Position numbers and translations under genes: made by a program. A DNA stretch of 43,613 nucleotides, taken from W0P28-013 sp963621145 (GTDB taxonomy: Bacteria > Bacteroidota > Bacteroidia > Bacteroidales > Paludibacteraceae). How positions within the stretch are numbered: position 1 is the first letter of the stretch; each line of letters opens with the position of its first letter. The notes beneath the pieces were generated by a model, which worked only from the letters and a program-made list of their open reading frames with translations, made no database searches and was not told the origin of the DNA. Positions 1 to 8,443 of this stretch are shown here, one piece after another. The DNA lies in assembly GCA_963621145.1 (NCBI GenBank), contig CAVFDI010000008.1, positions 1 to 43,613 on the forward strand. The letters run 5' to 3'.

Positions 1-137
1 TAAAGAATAAAGAATAAAGACAAAAGACAAAAGACAAAAGAAAAACAAACTGCAATTCAACAATTCAACGCTTCAACAAATAACCAAATAAACTCATCAA
101 CTTTTCAACGACCAATCAACCAATCAACCCCAAAATC
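1..137. repeat. Low-complexity intergenic tract
   Basis: The first 40 bases follow a 7-base period (TAAAGAA drifting into AAAAGAC). They are followed by short words built on CAATTCAAC and CAACAAAT up to about position 130. No open frame of any size or promoter box is convincing here. Similar word-repeat tracts occur in other gaps of this window (3505-3550, 27095-27126, 40481-40507), so this looks like spacer DNA of this genome and not a gene remnant. Confidence 0.7.
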
Positions 138-219
138 TGCCATTTTGTGCAGTTTAACAATAAAAATTGCGTCATTTTCTGCAGTTTATAGATAAAAAAT
201 GCGTTATTTTGTGCAGTTT
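138..219 (-). repeat. Degenerate three-unit array, 32-bp period
   Basis: Read on the minus strand, the octamer AAACTGCA occurs three times (at 219-212, 187-180 and 155-148), spaced exactly 32 bases. Each copy is followed by an A/T-rich stretch, and in the middle unit this is close to TGACGCAATTTTTATT. The units resemble those flanking the ATPase gene at 3747-5081, where AAACTGCA is followed by TGAGCACTTTTATTTT. I infer this is a degenerate relic of the same family in the opposite orientation. Confidence 0.65.
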
Positions 220-344
220 GTTTGCGTATGTTGCTGATTATTAGTAAATTGTGCTATTTGGAAATATATCAACAGATTTACAATTTTATTTGCTCCAACA
301 AATAACCAGAAACTTAACTTTCGCAAGTGATTTAAATTATTTGA

Positions 345-625
345 AGATTGCGGCGTTTCGGAATGCGAACGGCATTGGGTGGCGAGTGTCAAAAATCAGG
401 TTTTGCGTTTCGAAAAAGCGGAATTACTGTTTGAGCGAAGCGAGTTTAATTCCGCCGAAACCAAAACCGCCCATTTTTGGCAACGCTCGCGCCCCTGCCG
501 CGACTTTTCTTTAATTCTTGATTTTGCTCACGCTCGGCAAATCGAAAATTCATTTTCGTTTGCGCTCGCTAAATCGCAAAATTGGTTCGTTTCTTTTGGT
601 CGTCAAAAGAAATGAACCAAAAAAC
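345..625. repeat. Dispersed palindromic repeat region
   Basis: This stretch holds several nested inverted repeats. GCGGAATT at 418-425 pairs with AATTCCGC at 448-455 around a loop containing GAGCGAAGCGAG. CGAAAA/TTTTCG pair at 543-558. The longest hairpin, 582-620, pairs TTGGTTC and TTTCTTTTG with CAAAAGAAA and GAACCAA, with one mismatch and a 5-base loop. Weak open frames cross it but have no domain and no promoter, and they end inside the palindromes. I read it as a dispersed intergenic repeat or a decayed element. From 626 to 729 I see only an AT-rich leader for the next gene. Confidence 0.55.
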
Positions 626-729
626 TACAAAAAAAACAACGACACCAACGGACGTGGCATCCGCGTCCCTACAATTTACAGATTGACAAATTTATTCGCT
701 TCAACAAAAAAACAACTCAAACCAAAATT

Positions 730-3441
730 ATGAAGAAAACACTCATTACTCTACTTTTTGCATCTGCCTTTGCATTTGCCGCATGGGCCGAAGGCTCTGA
801 ATCGTTCGAAAATGCGTCATGGTATGAGACCGTAATTGGCACTTTTTCGCATACGGGCGACAATGGCATGACTTGGACTATTGTTGGCACAACTGATTAC
901 TCTATCAGCGGAAATATCGGTGCAGTGCTTCATGCTTTCGACGAAGATGGCAATAGCTGCGACAACAACATTACGGGGCGTTTCAATAGCGCACAACTGG
1001 CGCAAGGCGTTGGTACGGTTTCGTTCAAGGTAACTGGCGCAACTGGCGCAACTGTAGGGTGGGGCAATCGCAATTTCACGGTTACCGTAGGTTCGAAAAG
1101 TATTAAAAAAGCGGTAAATATCTCTGGTAGTGGTCCCGTCGTGACTCCTTCGTTCGACATAAACCTGACTGCCAAAGAACTCTCAAGCGATACAAAACTC
1201 ATCATTTCCGTTGAGGGCGTAGTTAAAGGCGAATCTGCCATCATTGTCGACGATGTTACTTGGACTTCGTATTCGGGTCTTACCGACACGCCAACCTTGA
1301 GCATCGCCGCTTATCAGGATCAAAACACAAAAATTTACTGGGGAACTGAGGTTGTCGCCAATTTTGCTTCGACCACGCCCGATGCCACTTTCTTCTACAC
1401 ACTCGATGGCAATGCGCCAACGAAGTCGTCCGCCTCGGGCGCAAGCGTCTCGTTGCCGCTCGATGCCACAACCAATCTTCAGGTGATTGCCGTTACCGAT
1501 GCCAAAGGCGAGAGCGAAGTGGCAAATTTCAGCGTAACAACCGCCAAAGGTCTGATCAGTAGTTTCGATGGCACGGCAGCAAAACCCAACGACCGCTGGA
1601 CAAGCACAAACATTTCTTCGGAAAGTAACACTTCCAAGTCTGGCTCAATCTCGAAAAGTCCATATTTCTCGTTCCCGAATGCTGACGCAAACCTCATCAC
1701 CGAAGATTTTCTGTCGCCACAAGCCGTCTCGCTCTATATTGGTGCAAACAATAATTTTTCGATGAAGGCGTCGTTCCAAACGGGCAATTTCAAAGTGATT
1801 GATGGCGCGTATGTTTGGCAACCTGCCACCGACGAATGGATTGAATTTGGTTCGAACACAGGTAATGCGCAAAACTTGAAACGGTTGGATTTTACGTTGC
1901 CCGATTCTATCAAAAACCGCCGTGTGCGCTTCAAATTTTCTAGCTCAAAATATCTCTATCTCGACGATATCACTGTGGTAACTTTGCCCGACGAGGCGGT
2001 GGCTACACCCACATTCTCGCAGGCTAGCGGCGATGTGGCGGCAGGCACTTCCATCACGGTAACCTGCCCAGCCGATGCTACACTGCACTACAGCGTGAAT
2101 GGCGCCGATTGGAAGACTTCAACAGCCGATGTCGCTATCGAAATCAATGGCAAAACCATCATCACCGCCTACGCTACGCAAGATGGCAAGTTCGATAGTT
2201 ACATTGCCGAAGCCAACTACCAAATGCCAACCACCAAATCGCCTGAATTCTCGATTGCAACTGGCTCTACGCTCTATCAAGGCGATGAACTCACCATCGC
2301 GTCGGCCACCGAAGGTGCAACCGTCGTTTACCGCATAAACAAGGGCGATGAAAAAACGGGCAGCTCGCCAATAAAACTCACCATCGACGGACAAATCGAT
2401 TCCATCACAGCCTATTGCACGTCGTCGGGCTTGTTCGATAGCGAACCCGTAACCGTGCGCTACAATACGGCAAAAGTGGAAACTCCGAAGTTCGACAACA
2501 CTTCCGAAATGGTGGTGAAAGGTGCCGAAATTACCGTCTACTCACCAACTTCTAGCTCTAGGGTGTATTATCGTATCGACAATGGCGAGTGGCAATACAA
2601 AGATGTTTCGGCCAATGTCGTTATCGAGAAATCTTGCACCATAACGGCCTACGCTACGCGCGACAATTATCTGCAGAGTGAACTGATTTCGCATCACTAC
2701 AGCGTTGCGCTCGGTCAACTGCCCACGCCCACGGCAAATGTCGAAAATAATTCGCTGGTGAATGCTGGTTCCGAAGTTACGCTCACTTTCCAAAATGGCG
2801 CCACACTTAACTATCGCATCAATTCGGGCGAATGGCAAAAGGTTGAAAATCAGACCACTTGCACGCTTACAATCACCGAAAACTGCACTATCGAGGCATA
2901 CACTAGCCAAACCGATTATGTCGATAGCGAAACGCTCACACTCAACTATCGCATAGCCAAAGGCAAAGTCGAAACGCCCTATGTTGTTTCGGGTGAGACC
3001 GAAGTTGCCACTGGTACAATGGTTACCATAAAAACTGCAACCGAGGGCGCAAAACTCTATTACGAAGTCGATGGTGATGGCGTATGGGTCGGTCCTCGCG
3101 ATGTTGCTGCTCCGATCATTTCTTCCGCAACCACCATTCGCGCCTATGCTGTGTGCGACAACTATTTTACTAGCGATACGCTCACGGTTACCTTCACCAT
3201 TAAAAAAACGACGCCAACAGCCATCGCAGAATCTGAAAATGATGTGGTTGTCTACACCGAGCCGCGTCAGATAGTCATCGAGGGCGTCGACAATGCCGAT
3301 GTGGCGGTCTACACCGTGCTAGGCAATTTGGTTCAAAAAGAGCGCATCGCCAGCAGTCGCACCATCATCAGCGTTCCCACGGCGGGCATCTACCTCGTTC
3401 GCATCGATGGCGCACTGCACAAAGTGATCGTTCGAGATTAG
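730..3441 (+). CDS. Secreted multi-repeat protein with T9SS-like C-terminal tail
   Basis: A 903-residue exported protein. Residues 1-20 form a signal peptide (hydrophobic run, then AWA). Residues about 22-180 look like a beta-sandwich that ends in a D-D-V-T-W strand. Residues 187-270 match the chitobiase/hexosaminidase C-terminal type of repeat (YTLDGNAPT). A second sandwich spans about 275-418. Five modules of 75-80 residues follow at about 425-498, 503-578, 584-658, 665-742 and 747-824, sharing a YxxNxGxW-like core and a TITAYA...DSE strand. Residues about 838-903 (VYTVLGNLV...GIYLVRI) resemble a type IX secretion sorting tail. No catalytic domain is recognised, so adhesion or substrate binding at the cell surface is inference. 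A hairpin terminator follows at 3470. Confidence 0.85.
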   Translation: MKKTLITLLFASAFAFAAWAEGSESFENASWYETVIGTFSHTGDNGMTWTIVGTTDYSISGNIGAVLHAFDEDGNSCDNNITGRFNSAQLAQGVGTVSFKVTGATGATVGWGNRNFTVTVGSKSIKKAVNISGSGPVVTPSFDINLTAKELSSDTKLIISVEGVVKGESAIIVDDVTWTSYSGLTDTPTLSIAAYQDQNTKIYWGTEVVANFASTTPDATFFYTLDGNAPTKSSASGASVSLPLDATTNLQVIAVTDAKGESEVANFSVTTAKGLISSFDGTAAKPNDRWTSTNISSESNTSKSGSISKSPYFSFPNADANLITEDFLSPQAVSLYIGANNNFSMKASFQTGNFKVIDGAYVWQPATDEWIEFGSNTGNAQNLKRLDFTLPDSIKNRRVRFKFSSSKYLYLDDITVVTLPDEAVATPTFSQASGDVAAGTSITVTCPADATLHYSVNGADWKTSTADVAIEINGKTIITAYATQDGKFDSYIAEANYQMPTTKSPEFSIATGSTLYQGDELTIASATEGATVVYRINKGDEKTGSSPIKLTIDGQIDSITAYCTSSGLFDSEPVTVRYNTAKVETPKFDNTSEMVVKGAEITVYSPTSSSRVYYRIDNGEWQYKDVSANVVIEKSCTITAYATRDNYLQSELISHHYSVALGQLPTPTANVENNSLVNAGSEVTLTFQNGATLNYRINSGEWQKVENQTTCTLTITENCTIEAYTSQTDYVDSETLTLNYRIAKGKVETPYVVSGETEVATGTMVTIKTATEGAKLYYEVDGDGVWVGPRDVAAPIISSATTIRAYAVCDNYFTSDTLTVTFTIKKTTPTAIAESENDVVVYTEPRQIVIEGVDNADVAVYTVLGNLVQKERIASSRTIISVPTAGIYLVRIDGALHKVIVRD

Positions 3442-3469
3442 AGTTTCTAGTTCTTGACTTTATCGAAAA

Positions 3470-3505
3470 AACGGCTTTCAAACTTTAGTTTGAAGGCCGT
3501 TCTTC
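3470..3505 (+). terminator. Hairpin terminator after the secreted repeat protein
   Basis: AACGGC, a G-U pair and TTCAAAC (3470-3483) pair with GTTTGAA and GCCGTT (3488-3501) around a TTTA loop, giving a 14-bp stem. The following T-tract is weak. Positions 3506-3550 hold only CAATAATTC-type word repeats. Confidence 0.7.
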
Positions 3506-3556
3506 ATTCAATAATTCAATAATTCGATGATTCAAAGACTCAATGATTTGATATCG

Positions 3557-3634
3557 GGGAAATTGCAAATTTTACCATTTCTGAACACAGGGAAACTGCA
3601 AATTTGAGCACTTTTATTTTGGGGAAATTACAAA
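3557..3634 (+). repeat. Left 78-bp direct repeat flanking the ATPase gene (three units)
   Basis: Three copies of a GGGAAAYTGCAAATTT-like core begin at 3557, 3590 and 3622 (spacing 33 and 32; the third is GGGAAATTACAAA). The whole 78-bp block is repeated at 5131-5208 on the other side of the ATPase gene with a single difference (T at 3563, C at 5137). The last 71 bases are identical. The block ends 112 bases before the ATPase start codon and lies upstream of that gene's promoter box. Confidence 0.9.
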
Positions 3635-3686
3635 AAATGTTTCTAATCGCTTGAAAATTAATTGAAAACTTCTTTTCTATTGTTGC

Positions 3687-3717
3687 TTTGCCAAATTTAA
3701 AAAAAATGCTACCTTTG
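3687..3717 (+). promoter_or_regulatory. Promoter of the AAA/DUF4143 ATPase gene
   Basis: TTTG at 3687-3690 and TACCTTTG at 3710-3717, with a 19-base spacer, match the Bacteroidetes -33/-7 promoter. The start codon lies 29 bases downstream. Confidence 0.75.
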
Positions 3718-3746
3718 TCGCAGGAATAATTGTAATTTTTACGGAC

Positions 3747-5081
3747 ATGGAGAATATGATTTTCAGGCGAAAGGCATACGGTCGCATGTTGGAGTGGAAA
3801 CATCAGAGTCAGGGACAAACTGCCTTGTTGATCGAAGGCGCAAGACGTGTCGGAAAGTCCACTTTAGTGAGAGAGTTTGCCGCAAACGAGTACAAAACGC
3901 ATTTACTGCTCGATTTCAATGGCGTGGCGGAAGATGTGTTGCACTGGTTCGACGATTTGGAAGACTTGGATTATCTCTTTCTTCGTTTGCAAAATAAGTA
4001 TCGTGTAAGGCTTATCCCACGACAATCAGTCATTGTCTTCGACGAGGTGCAACGCTGCCCAAAAGCGCGTCAGGCCATAAAATATCTTGTGGCTGATGGC
4101 CGTTTCGATTATATCGAGACAGGCTCGCTTATAAGCATTCAGCAGAATACAAAAGATATTACCATTCCGAGCGAAGAAGAGGCAGTGGAACTTTTCCCGC
4201 TCGATTTTGAGGAGTTTTGCTGGACACTCGGTGATGATGTTACCATGCCGTTGCTGCATCAATTTTTGGACAAACGATTGCCACTCTCGGCGGCGCACAC
4301 CACCAATCAGCGACTTTTACGGCTTTATATGTTGGTCGGCGGAATGCCTCAGGCGGTAAGCACTTACTTGAAAACAAACGACTTGCGATGTGTTGATAAT
4401 GTGAAACGACAAATTATCAGGCTCTATACTGCTGATTTTATCAAAATAGATCCATCGAAGCAGGTTTCAAAAATGTTCTTGTCGATACCAGCAATGCTAA
4501 GCAAAAATCGATCGCGTTATGTTCCGTCGTCGGTCGTTGGTAGGGTGAACCCAAACCAGTTGGCTGAGATGTTGATTGCGCTCGAGGATAGTAAAGTGCT
4601 GAACGTTGCTTACCATGCCGATGATCCGAATGTTGGCATGTCGCTAAGTGCAGATTTGAGTCGCTATAAACTCTTTGTTGGTGATACAGGCTTGTTTGTA
4701 ACTATGGTTTATTGGGATAAAAATTATACCGAGAATATCATTTACCAAAAACTTTTGAGCGATAAATTAGAGACAAATCTAGGTTATGTCTACGAAAATT
4801 TGGTGGCGCAAATGTTACGTGCGGCGGGTCATAGACTATTCTATTATACTTTCCCAAAAGATCCGAAACACAATTACGAAATCGATTTTCTGATTTCGCA
4901 AGGTAGCAAAATTTGTCCTATCGAGGTAAAATCGGGTAACTATCGCTCGCATGCCTCGCTTGATGCTTTCTGCAAAAAGTTTTCGTCGCGGGTGGGGCAG
5001 AGTTACATTTTGCACACGAAAGATCTGCAGCGCACAGGCTCCACTCTTTGTCTTCCAACGTACATGACTGGGTTGTTGTAA
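3747..5081 (+). CDS. AAA-family ATPase with DUF4143 C-terminal domain
   Basis: A 444-residue protein of the AAA_14/DUF4143 family. Walker A is GARRVGKST at 31-39 and Walker B is VIVFDE at 95-100, followed by a sensor-like ETGSLIS at 124-130. The C-terminal DUF4143 half carries a PD-(D/E)XK-like signature: EIDF at 378-381 and IEVKSG at 392-397. Length and architecture are complete. The biological role of this family is not established, and ATP hydrolysis plus DNA contact is inference from the motifs. The gene has its own promoter and no functional partner, and it is bracketed by near-identical 78-bp repeats at 3557-3634 and 5131-5208. The right array begins only 16 bases after the stop codon. 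This layout suggests that gene and repeats move or act as one unit. Confidence 0.9.
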   Translation: MENMIFRRKAYGRMLEWKHQSQGQTALLIEGARRVGKSTLVREFAANEYKTHLLLDFNGVAEDVLHWFDDLEDLDYLFLRLQNKYRVRLIPRQSVIVFDEVQRCPKARQAIKYLVADGRFDYIETGSLISIQQNTKDITIPSEEEAVELFPLDFEEFCWTLGDDVTMPLLHQFLDKRLPLSAAHTTNQRLLRLYMLVGGMPQAVSTYLKTNDLRCVDNVKRQIIRLYTADFIKIDPSKQVSKMFLSIPAMLSKNRSRYVPSSVVGRVNPNQLAEMLIALEDSKVLNVAYHADDPNVGMSLSADLSRYKLFVGDTGLFVTMVYWDKNYTENIIYQKLLSDKLETNLGYVYENLVAQMLRAAGHRLFYYTFPKDPKHNYEIDFLISQGSKICPIEVKSGNYRSHASLDAFCKKFSSRVGQSYILHTKDLQRTGSTLCLPTYMTGLL

Positions 5082-5097
5082 TGCTTTCTTTTGCTTT

Positions 5098-5208
5098 GGG
5101 AATTTGCAAAAAATATCGTTCTCGAACACTGGGAAACTGCAAATTTTACCATTTCTGAACACAGGGAAACTGCAAATTTGAGCACTTTTATTTTGGGGAA
5201 ATTACAAA
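5098..5208 (+). repeat. Right repeat array flanking the ATPase gene (four units)
   Basis: Cores begin at 5098 (degenerate, GGGAATTTGCAAAAAAT), 5131, 5164 and 5196, with spacings of 33, 33 and 32. The stretch 5131-5208 is the second copy of the 78-bp block at 3557-3634. Because 33 bases equal 11 codons, the minus strand carries a spurious reading frame with an 11-residue repeat containing KFAVS. I do not regard it as a gene. Confidence 0.9.
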
Positions 5209-5290
5209 TTTCTTTTCTAATATGCTGAAAATTAGATAATTATCCAAATTCTGAAATTTACTTTGTTTTTTTTACCAATTCCCCATCCAA

Positions 5291-5320
5291 ACTTTCCAAA
5301 ACTTTCCAAAACTTTCCAAA
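5291..5320. repeat. 10-bp tandem repeat upstream of ppdK
   Basis: Three exact copies of ACTTTCCAAA (5291-5320), with a truncated fourth running into the following T run. The tract ends 13 bases before the -33 element of the ppdK promoter, so it could influence transcription. Between 5209 and 5290 I see only AT-rich spacer. Confidence 0.8.
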
Positions 5321-5332
5321 CTTTTTACCATG

Positions 5333-5363
5333 TTGTTTTTGAAACAAAAAAATAGTACCTTTG
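5333..5363 (+). promoter_or_regulatory. Promoter of ppdK
   Basis: TTG at 5333-5335 and TACCTTTG at 5356-5363, with a 20-base spacer. The box continues as GCACTCCGTTT, which is identical to the sequence downstream of the prfA box at 27063. Confidence 0.8.
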
Positions 5364-5406
5364 CACTCCGTTTCCAACGAAACAAATTCAACTTAAAATA
5401 GACACT

Positions 5407-8136
5407 ATGGACAACAAAAAACGTGTTTACCTTTTTGGCAATGGCAAAGCCGAAGGTAACGCCAAGATGCGCGAAGCGCTTGGTGGCAAGGGCGCAAACC
5501 TTGCCGAGATGAATCTCATCGGGGTGCCTGTTCCTCCAGGATTCACCATCACCACCGACACCTGCAACGAATACTATCGCGTTGGTCAGGAAAAAATCGT
5601 GGCTCTGCTGCACGACGATGTGCTGGCTGCCGTAAAACACATCGAAGTACTGATGAACAGCAAGTTTGGCGATGCTACCAACCCACTGCTCGTTTCGGTA
5701 CGCTCGGGCGCTCGCGCTTCGATGCCTGGTATGATGGACACCATTCTTAACCTTGGCCTTAACGACCAAGTGGCCGAGGGCATGACCAAAAAGACCAACA
5801 ATCCGCACTTCGTTTACGACTCGTATCGTCGTTTTGTGCAGATGTATGGCGACGTGGTTCTTGGCATGAAACCAGTGAACAAAGAAGACATCGATCCATT
5901 CGAGGCCATCATCGAAGAGGTGAAAGGCATTCGCAACATCAAACTCGATAAAGATCTGAATGTCGACGAACTGAAACTGCTTGTGGCTCGTTTCAAAACC
6001 GCCATCAAAGAGCAGACGGGTTGCGACTTCCCCGAAGATCCAATCGAACAACTCTGGGGCGCCATCTGCGCTGTGTTCCGCAGCTGGATGAACGAACGCG
6101 CCATTCTCTATCGTAAAATGGAAGGAATTCCTGACGAATGGGGAACTGCCGTTTCGGTTATGGCAATGGTGTTCGGCAACATGGGCGACACTTCGGCTAC
6201 GGGCGTTTGCTTCAGCCGCGATGCTGCCACTGGCGAAAACCTCTTCAATGGCGAATATCTTGTAAATGCACAAGGCGAAGATGTTGTGGCTGGCATTCGC
6301 ACACCGCAACAAATCACCATCGAAGGCAGCCGCCGCTGGGCTAAACTGCAAGGCATCGACGAACACGAGCGTGCCGAAAAATATCCTTCGATGGAAGAGG
6401 CAATGCCCGAAATCTACAAAGAACTCGATGGCATTCAAGATAAACTCGAGAAACACTATCACGACATGCAAGACATGGAGTTCACCGTTCAAGAAGGAAA
6501 ACTCTGGTTCCTGCAAACACGTAACGGCAAACGCACTGGCACAGCCATGGTAAAAATCGCTATGGATTTGGTGCGCGAAGGTTTGATCGACGAAAAAACG
6601 GCTCTGCTGCGCTGCGAACCGCAAAAACTCGACGAACTGCTGCACCCAGTGTTCGACAAAGATGCTCTGAAAAAAGCCAAAGTGCTGACTCAAGGTCTGC
6701 CTGCTAGCCCAGGTGCTGCCTGCGGACAAATAGTGTTCCACGCCGACGACGCTCAGGCTTGGCACAACGATGGCCACCGCGTAGTGATGGTTCGTATCGA
6801 AACATCGCCTGAAGACTTGGCTGGTATGTCGGCTGCCGAAGGCATTCTCACCGCTCGTGGCGGCATGACTTCGCACGCTGCCGTTGTGGCTCGTGGCATG
6901 GGTAAATGCTGCGTTTCGGGTGCTGGCGCCATCAACGTGAACTACAAAACCAAAACCGTCACCATCGATGGTAAAGTGCTGAAAGAGGGCGATTACATCT
7001 CGATAAATGGCTCTACGGGTCAAGTCTACGCTGGCGAAGTGCCAACCAAAGCAGCCGAACTCAGTGGCGACTTCAAAGACCTGATGGATCTTTGCGATAA
7101 ATATACCAAACTGCAAGTGCGCACCAACGCCGACACACCGCACGACGCCCGCGTGGCTCGCGCTTTCGGTGCTAAAGGTATCGGCCTGACGCGTACCGAA
7201 CACATGTTCTTCGACGACAAGAAAATCATCGCCATGCGCGAAATGATTTTGGCAAAAGATGCCGCCGGTCGCGAAAAAGCATTGGCCAAATTGCTGCCTT
7301 ATCAGAAAGCCGACTTCAAAGGCATTCTCGAAGCAATGGACGGCTGCCCAGTGAACATTCGTCTGCTCGACCCACCATTGCACGAGTTCGTTCCTCACGA
7401 TCTGCAAGGTCAAGAGACCATGGCTCGCGAAATGGGCGTGCCTGTCGAAGAGATTCAACAACGCGTGGCTTCGTTGGCCGAAAACAACCCAATGCTCGGT
7501 CACCGTGGTTGCCGCTTGGGCATCACCTTCCCCGAAATCACCGCTATGCAAACTCGCGCCATCTTGAGCGCCGCTTGCGAGCTGAAGAAAGAGGGCAAGA
7601 ACCCAATGCCTGAAATCATGGTTCCGCTCATCGGCATTCTCTACGAGCTGAAACAGCAGAAAGAGGTCATCTTGAGCGTTGCCAAAGAGGTGTTCAAAGA
7701 AGAGGGCATCGAGGTAGAATTCGAAATCGGCACCATGATCGAGACGCCACGTGCTGCTCTCACCGCCGATCGCATCGCTACCGAGGCTCAATACTTCTCG
7801 TTCGGCACCAACGACCTTACGCAGATGACTTTCGGCTACAGCCGCGACGACATCGCAAGCTTCTTGCCAGTTTATCTCGATAAGAAGATTCTGAAAGTGG
7901 ATCCGTTCCAAGTGCTCGACCAACACGGTGTGGGTCAACTCATCAAGATGGCTGTGGAGAAAGGTCGTGCCATTCGTCCAAGCCTGCGCACTGGCATTTG
8001 CGGCGAACATGGTGGCGAACCAAGCTCGGTTAAGTTCTGCGCCAAAGTGGGCATGAACTACGCAAGCTGCTCGCCATTCCGTGTGCCTATCGCACGCCTT
8101 GCTGCTGCACAAGCCGCTATCGAAGACGAGAAATAA
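5407..8136 (+). CDS. ppdK: Pyruvate, phosphate dikinase
   Basis: A 909-residue cytoplasmic enzyme that interconverts pyruvate, ATP and phosphate with phosphoenolpyruvate, AMP and pyrophosphate. It links the lower glycolytic pathway with gluconeogenesis. The N-terminal ATP-grasp region contains GGKGANLAEM near residue 27. The swivelling phosphohistidine domain carries GGMTSHAAV with catalytic His490. The C-terminal barrel holds GTNDLTQM and GICGEHGGE with the catalytic Cys at about 865. The family is usually about 870-910 residues, so the gene is complete. It is monocistronic, with its own promoter (5333-5363) and a strong terminator (8172-8201). A longer open frame on the opposite strand is a codon-usage shadow. 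Confidence 0.97.
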   Translation: MDNKKRVYLFGNGKAEGNAKMREALGGKGANLAEMNLIGVPVPPGFTITTDTCNEYYRVGQEKIVALLHDDVLAAVKHIEVLMNSKFGDATNPLLVSVRSGARASMPGMMDTILNLGLNDQVAEGMTKKTNNPHFVYDSYRRFVQMYGDVVLGMKPVNKEDIDPFEAIIEEVKGIRNIKLDKDLNVDELKLLVARFKTAIKEQTGCDFPEDPIEQLWGAICAVFRSWMNERAILYRKMEGIPDEWGTAVSVMAMVFGNMGDTSATGVCFSRDAATGENLFNGEYLVNAQGEDVVAGIRTPQQITIEGSRRWAKLQGIDEHERAEKYPSMEEAMPEIYKELDGIQDKLEKHYHDMQDMEFTVQEGKLWFLQTRNGKRTGTAMVKIAMDLVREGLIDEKTALLRCEPQKLDELLHPVFDKDALKKAKVLTQGLPASPGAACGQIVFHADDAQAWHNDGHRVVMVRIETSPEDLAGMSAAEGILTARGGMTSHAAVVARGMGKCCVSGAGAINVNYKTKTVTIDGKVLKEGDYISINGSTGQVYAGEVPTKAAELSGDFKDLMDLCDKYTKLQVRTNADTPHDARVARAFGAKGIGLTRTEHMFFDDKKIIAMREMILAKDAAGREKALAKLLPYQKADFKGILEAMDGCPVNIRLLDPPLHEFVPHDLQGQETMAREMGVPVEEIQQRVASLAENNPMLGHRGCRLGITFPEITAMQTRAILSAACELKKEGKNPMPEIMVPLIGILYELKQQKEVILSVAKEVFKEEGIEVEFEIGTMIETPRAALTADRIATEAQYFSFGTNDLTQMTFGYSRDDIASFLPVYLDKKILKVDPFQVLDQHGVGQLIKMAVEKGRAIRPSLRTGICGEHGGEPSSVKFCAKVGMNYASCSPFRVPIARLAAAQAAIEDEK

Positions 8137-8171
8137 GCGTCGAAAAATCCTCGCTCGAGGAATAAATAACG

Positions 8172-8201
8172 AAAGGTCGAACTTCTTGTTCGATCTTTTT
8201 T
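8172..8201 (+). terminator. Terminator of ppdK
   Basis: GGTCGAAC (8175-8182) pairs with GTTCGATC (8188-8195, one G-U) around TTCTT, followed by six T. The gap from 8202 to 8381 holds no gene and no recognisable RNA. Confidence 0.9.
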
Positions 8202-8381
8202 GTGCTTGATTTTGGGCGTACATGATGAATCGTTTTGGCTATAACAGTAGGTAATATATGGCTTAAATCGCAGGCGAAATCACATTGCTGTGAGTTAAAC
8301 TTCAATAAATCGTTATCTTGTAACTATCTGATAATCAGCGATTGTTTCTGATTGGTAACTTGCTTTCTTGTTTGTTACTTC

Positions 8382-8412
8382 TTGTGACGTTGGTTGACGT
8401 GTTGTAATTTTG
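8382..8412 (+). promoter_or_regulatory. Promoter of the cupin gene, with possible operator repeats upstream
   Basis: TTG at 8382-8384 and TAATTTTG at 8405-8412, with a 20-base spacer. Just upstream (8320-8380) the words GTAAC, GGTAACTTGC and TGTTACTTCTTG recur. They could be operator sites for the neighbouring HxlR regulator, but this is weak. Confidence 0.6.
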
Positions 8413-8443
8413 CAGCACGAAATCATCACAAAAAAATAAATCT

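Noticed and set aside
251..733. Three small overlapping plus-strand frames in the upstream gap
   Set aside because: They run through palindromic repeats, have no domain and conflict with each other.
3540..3818. Minus-strand frames with an 11-residue KFAVS repeat here and at 5003-5185
   Set aside because: They are translations of the 33-bp DNA repeat array and overlap the start or end of the ATPase gene.
3557..5208. CRISPR array
   Set aside because: Only three to four units, a partly conserved 'spacer' portion, no cas genes, and identical blocks on both sides of one gene.
5272..8223. Minus-strand open frame of 983 codons across ppdK
   Set aside because: It is fully antisense to a well-conserved enzyme, His/Phe-rich and without any domain. 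Stop codons are rare on that strand because of the codon use of ppdK.
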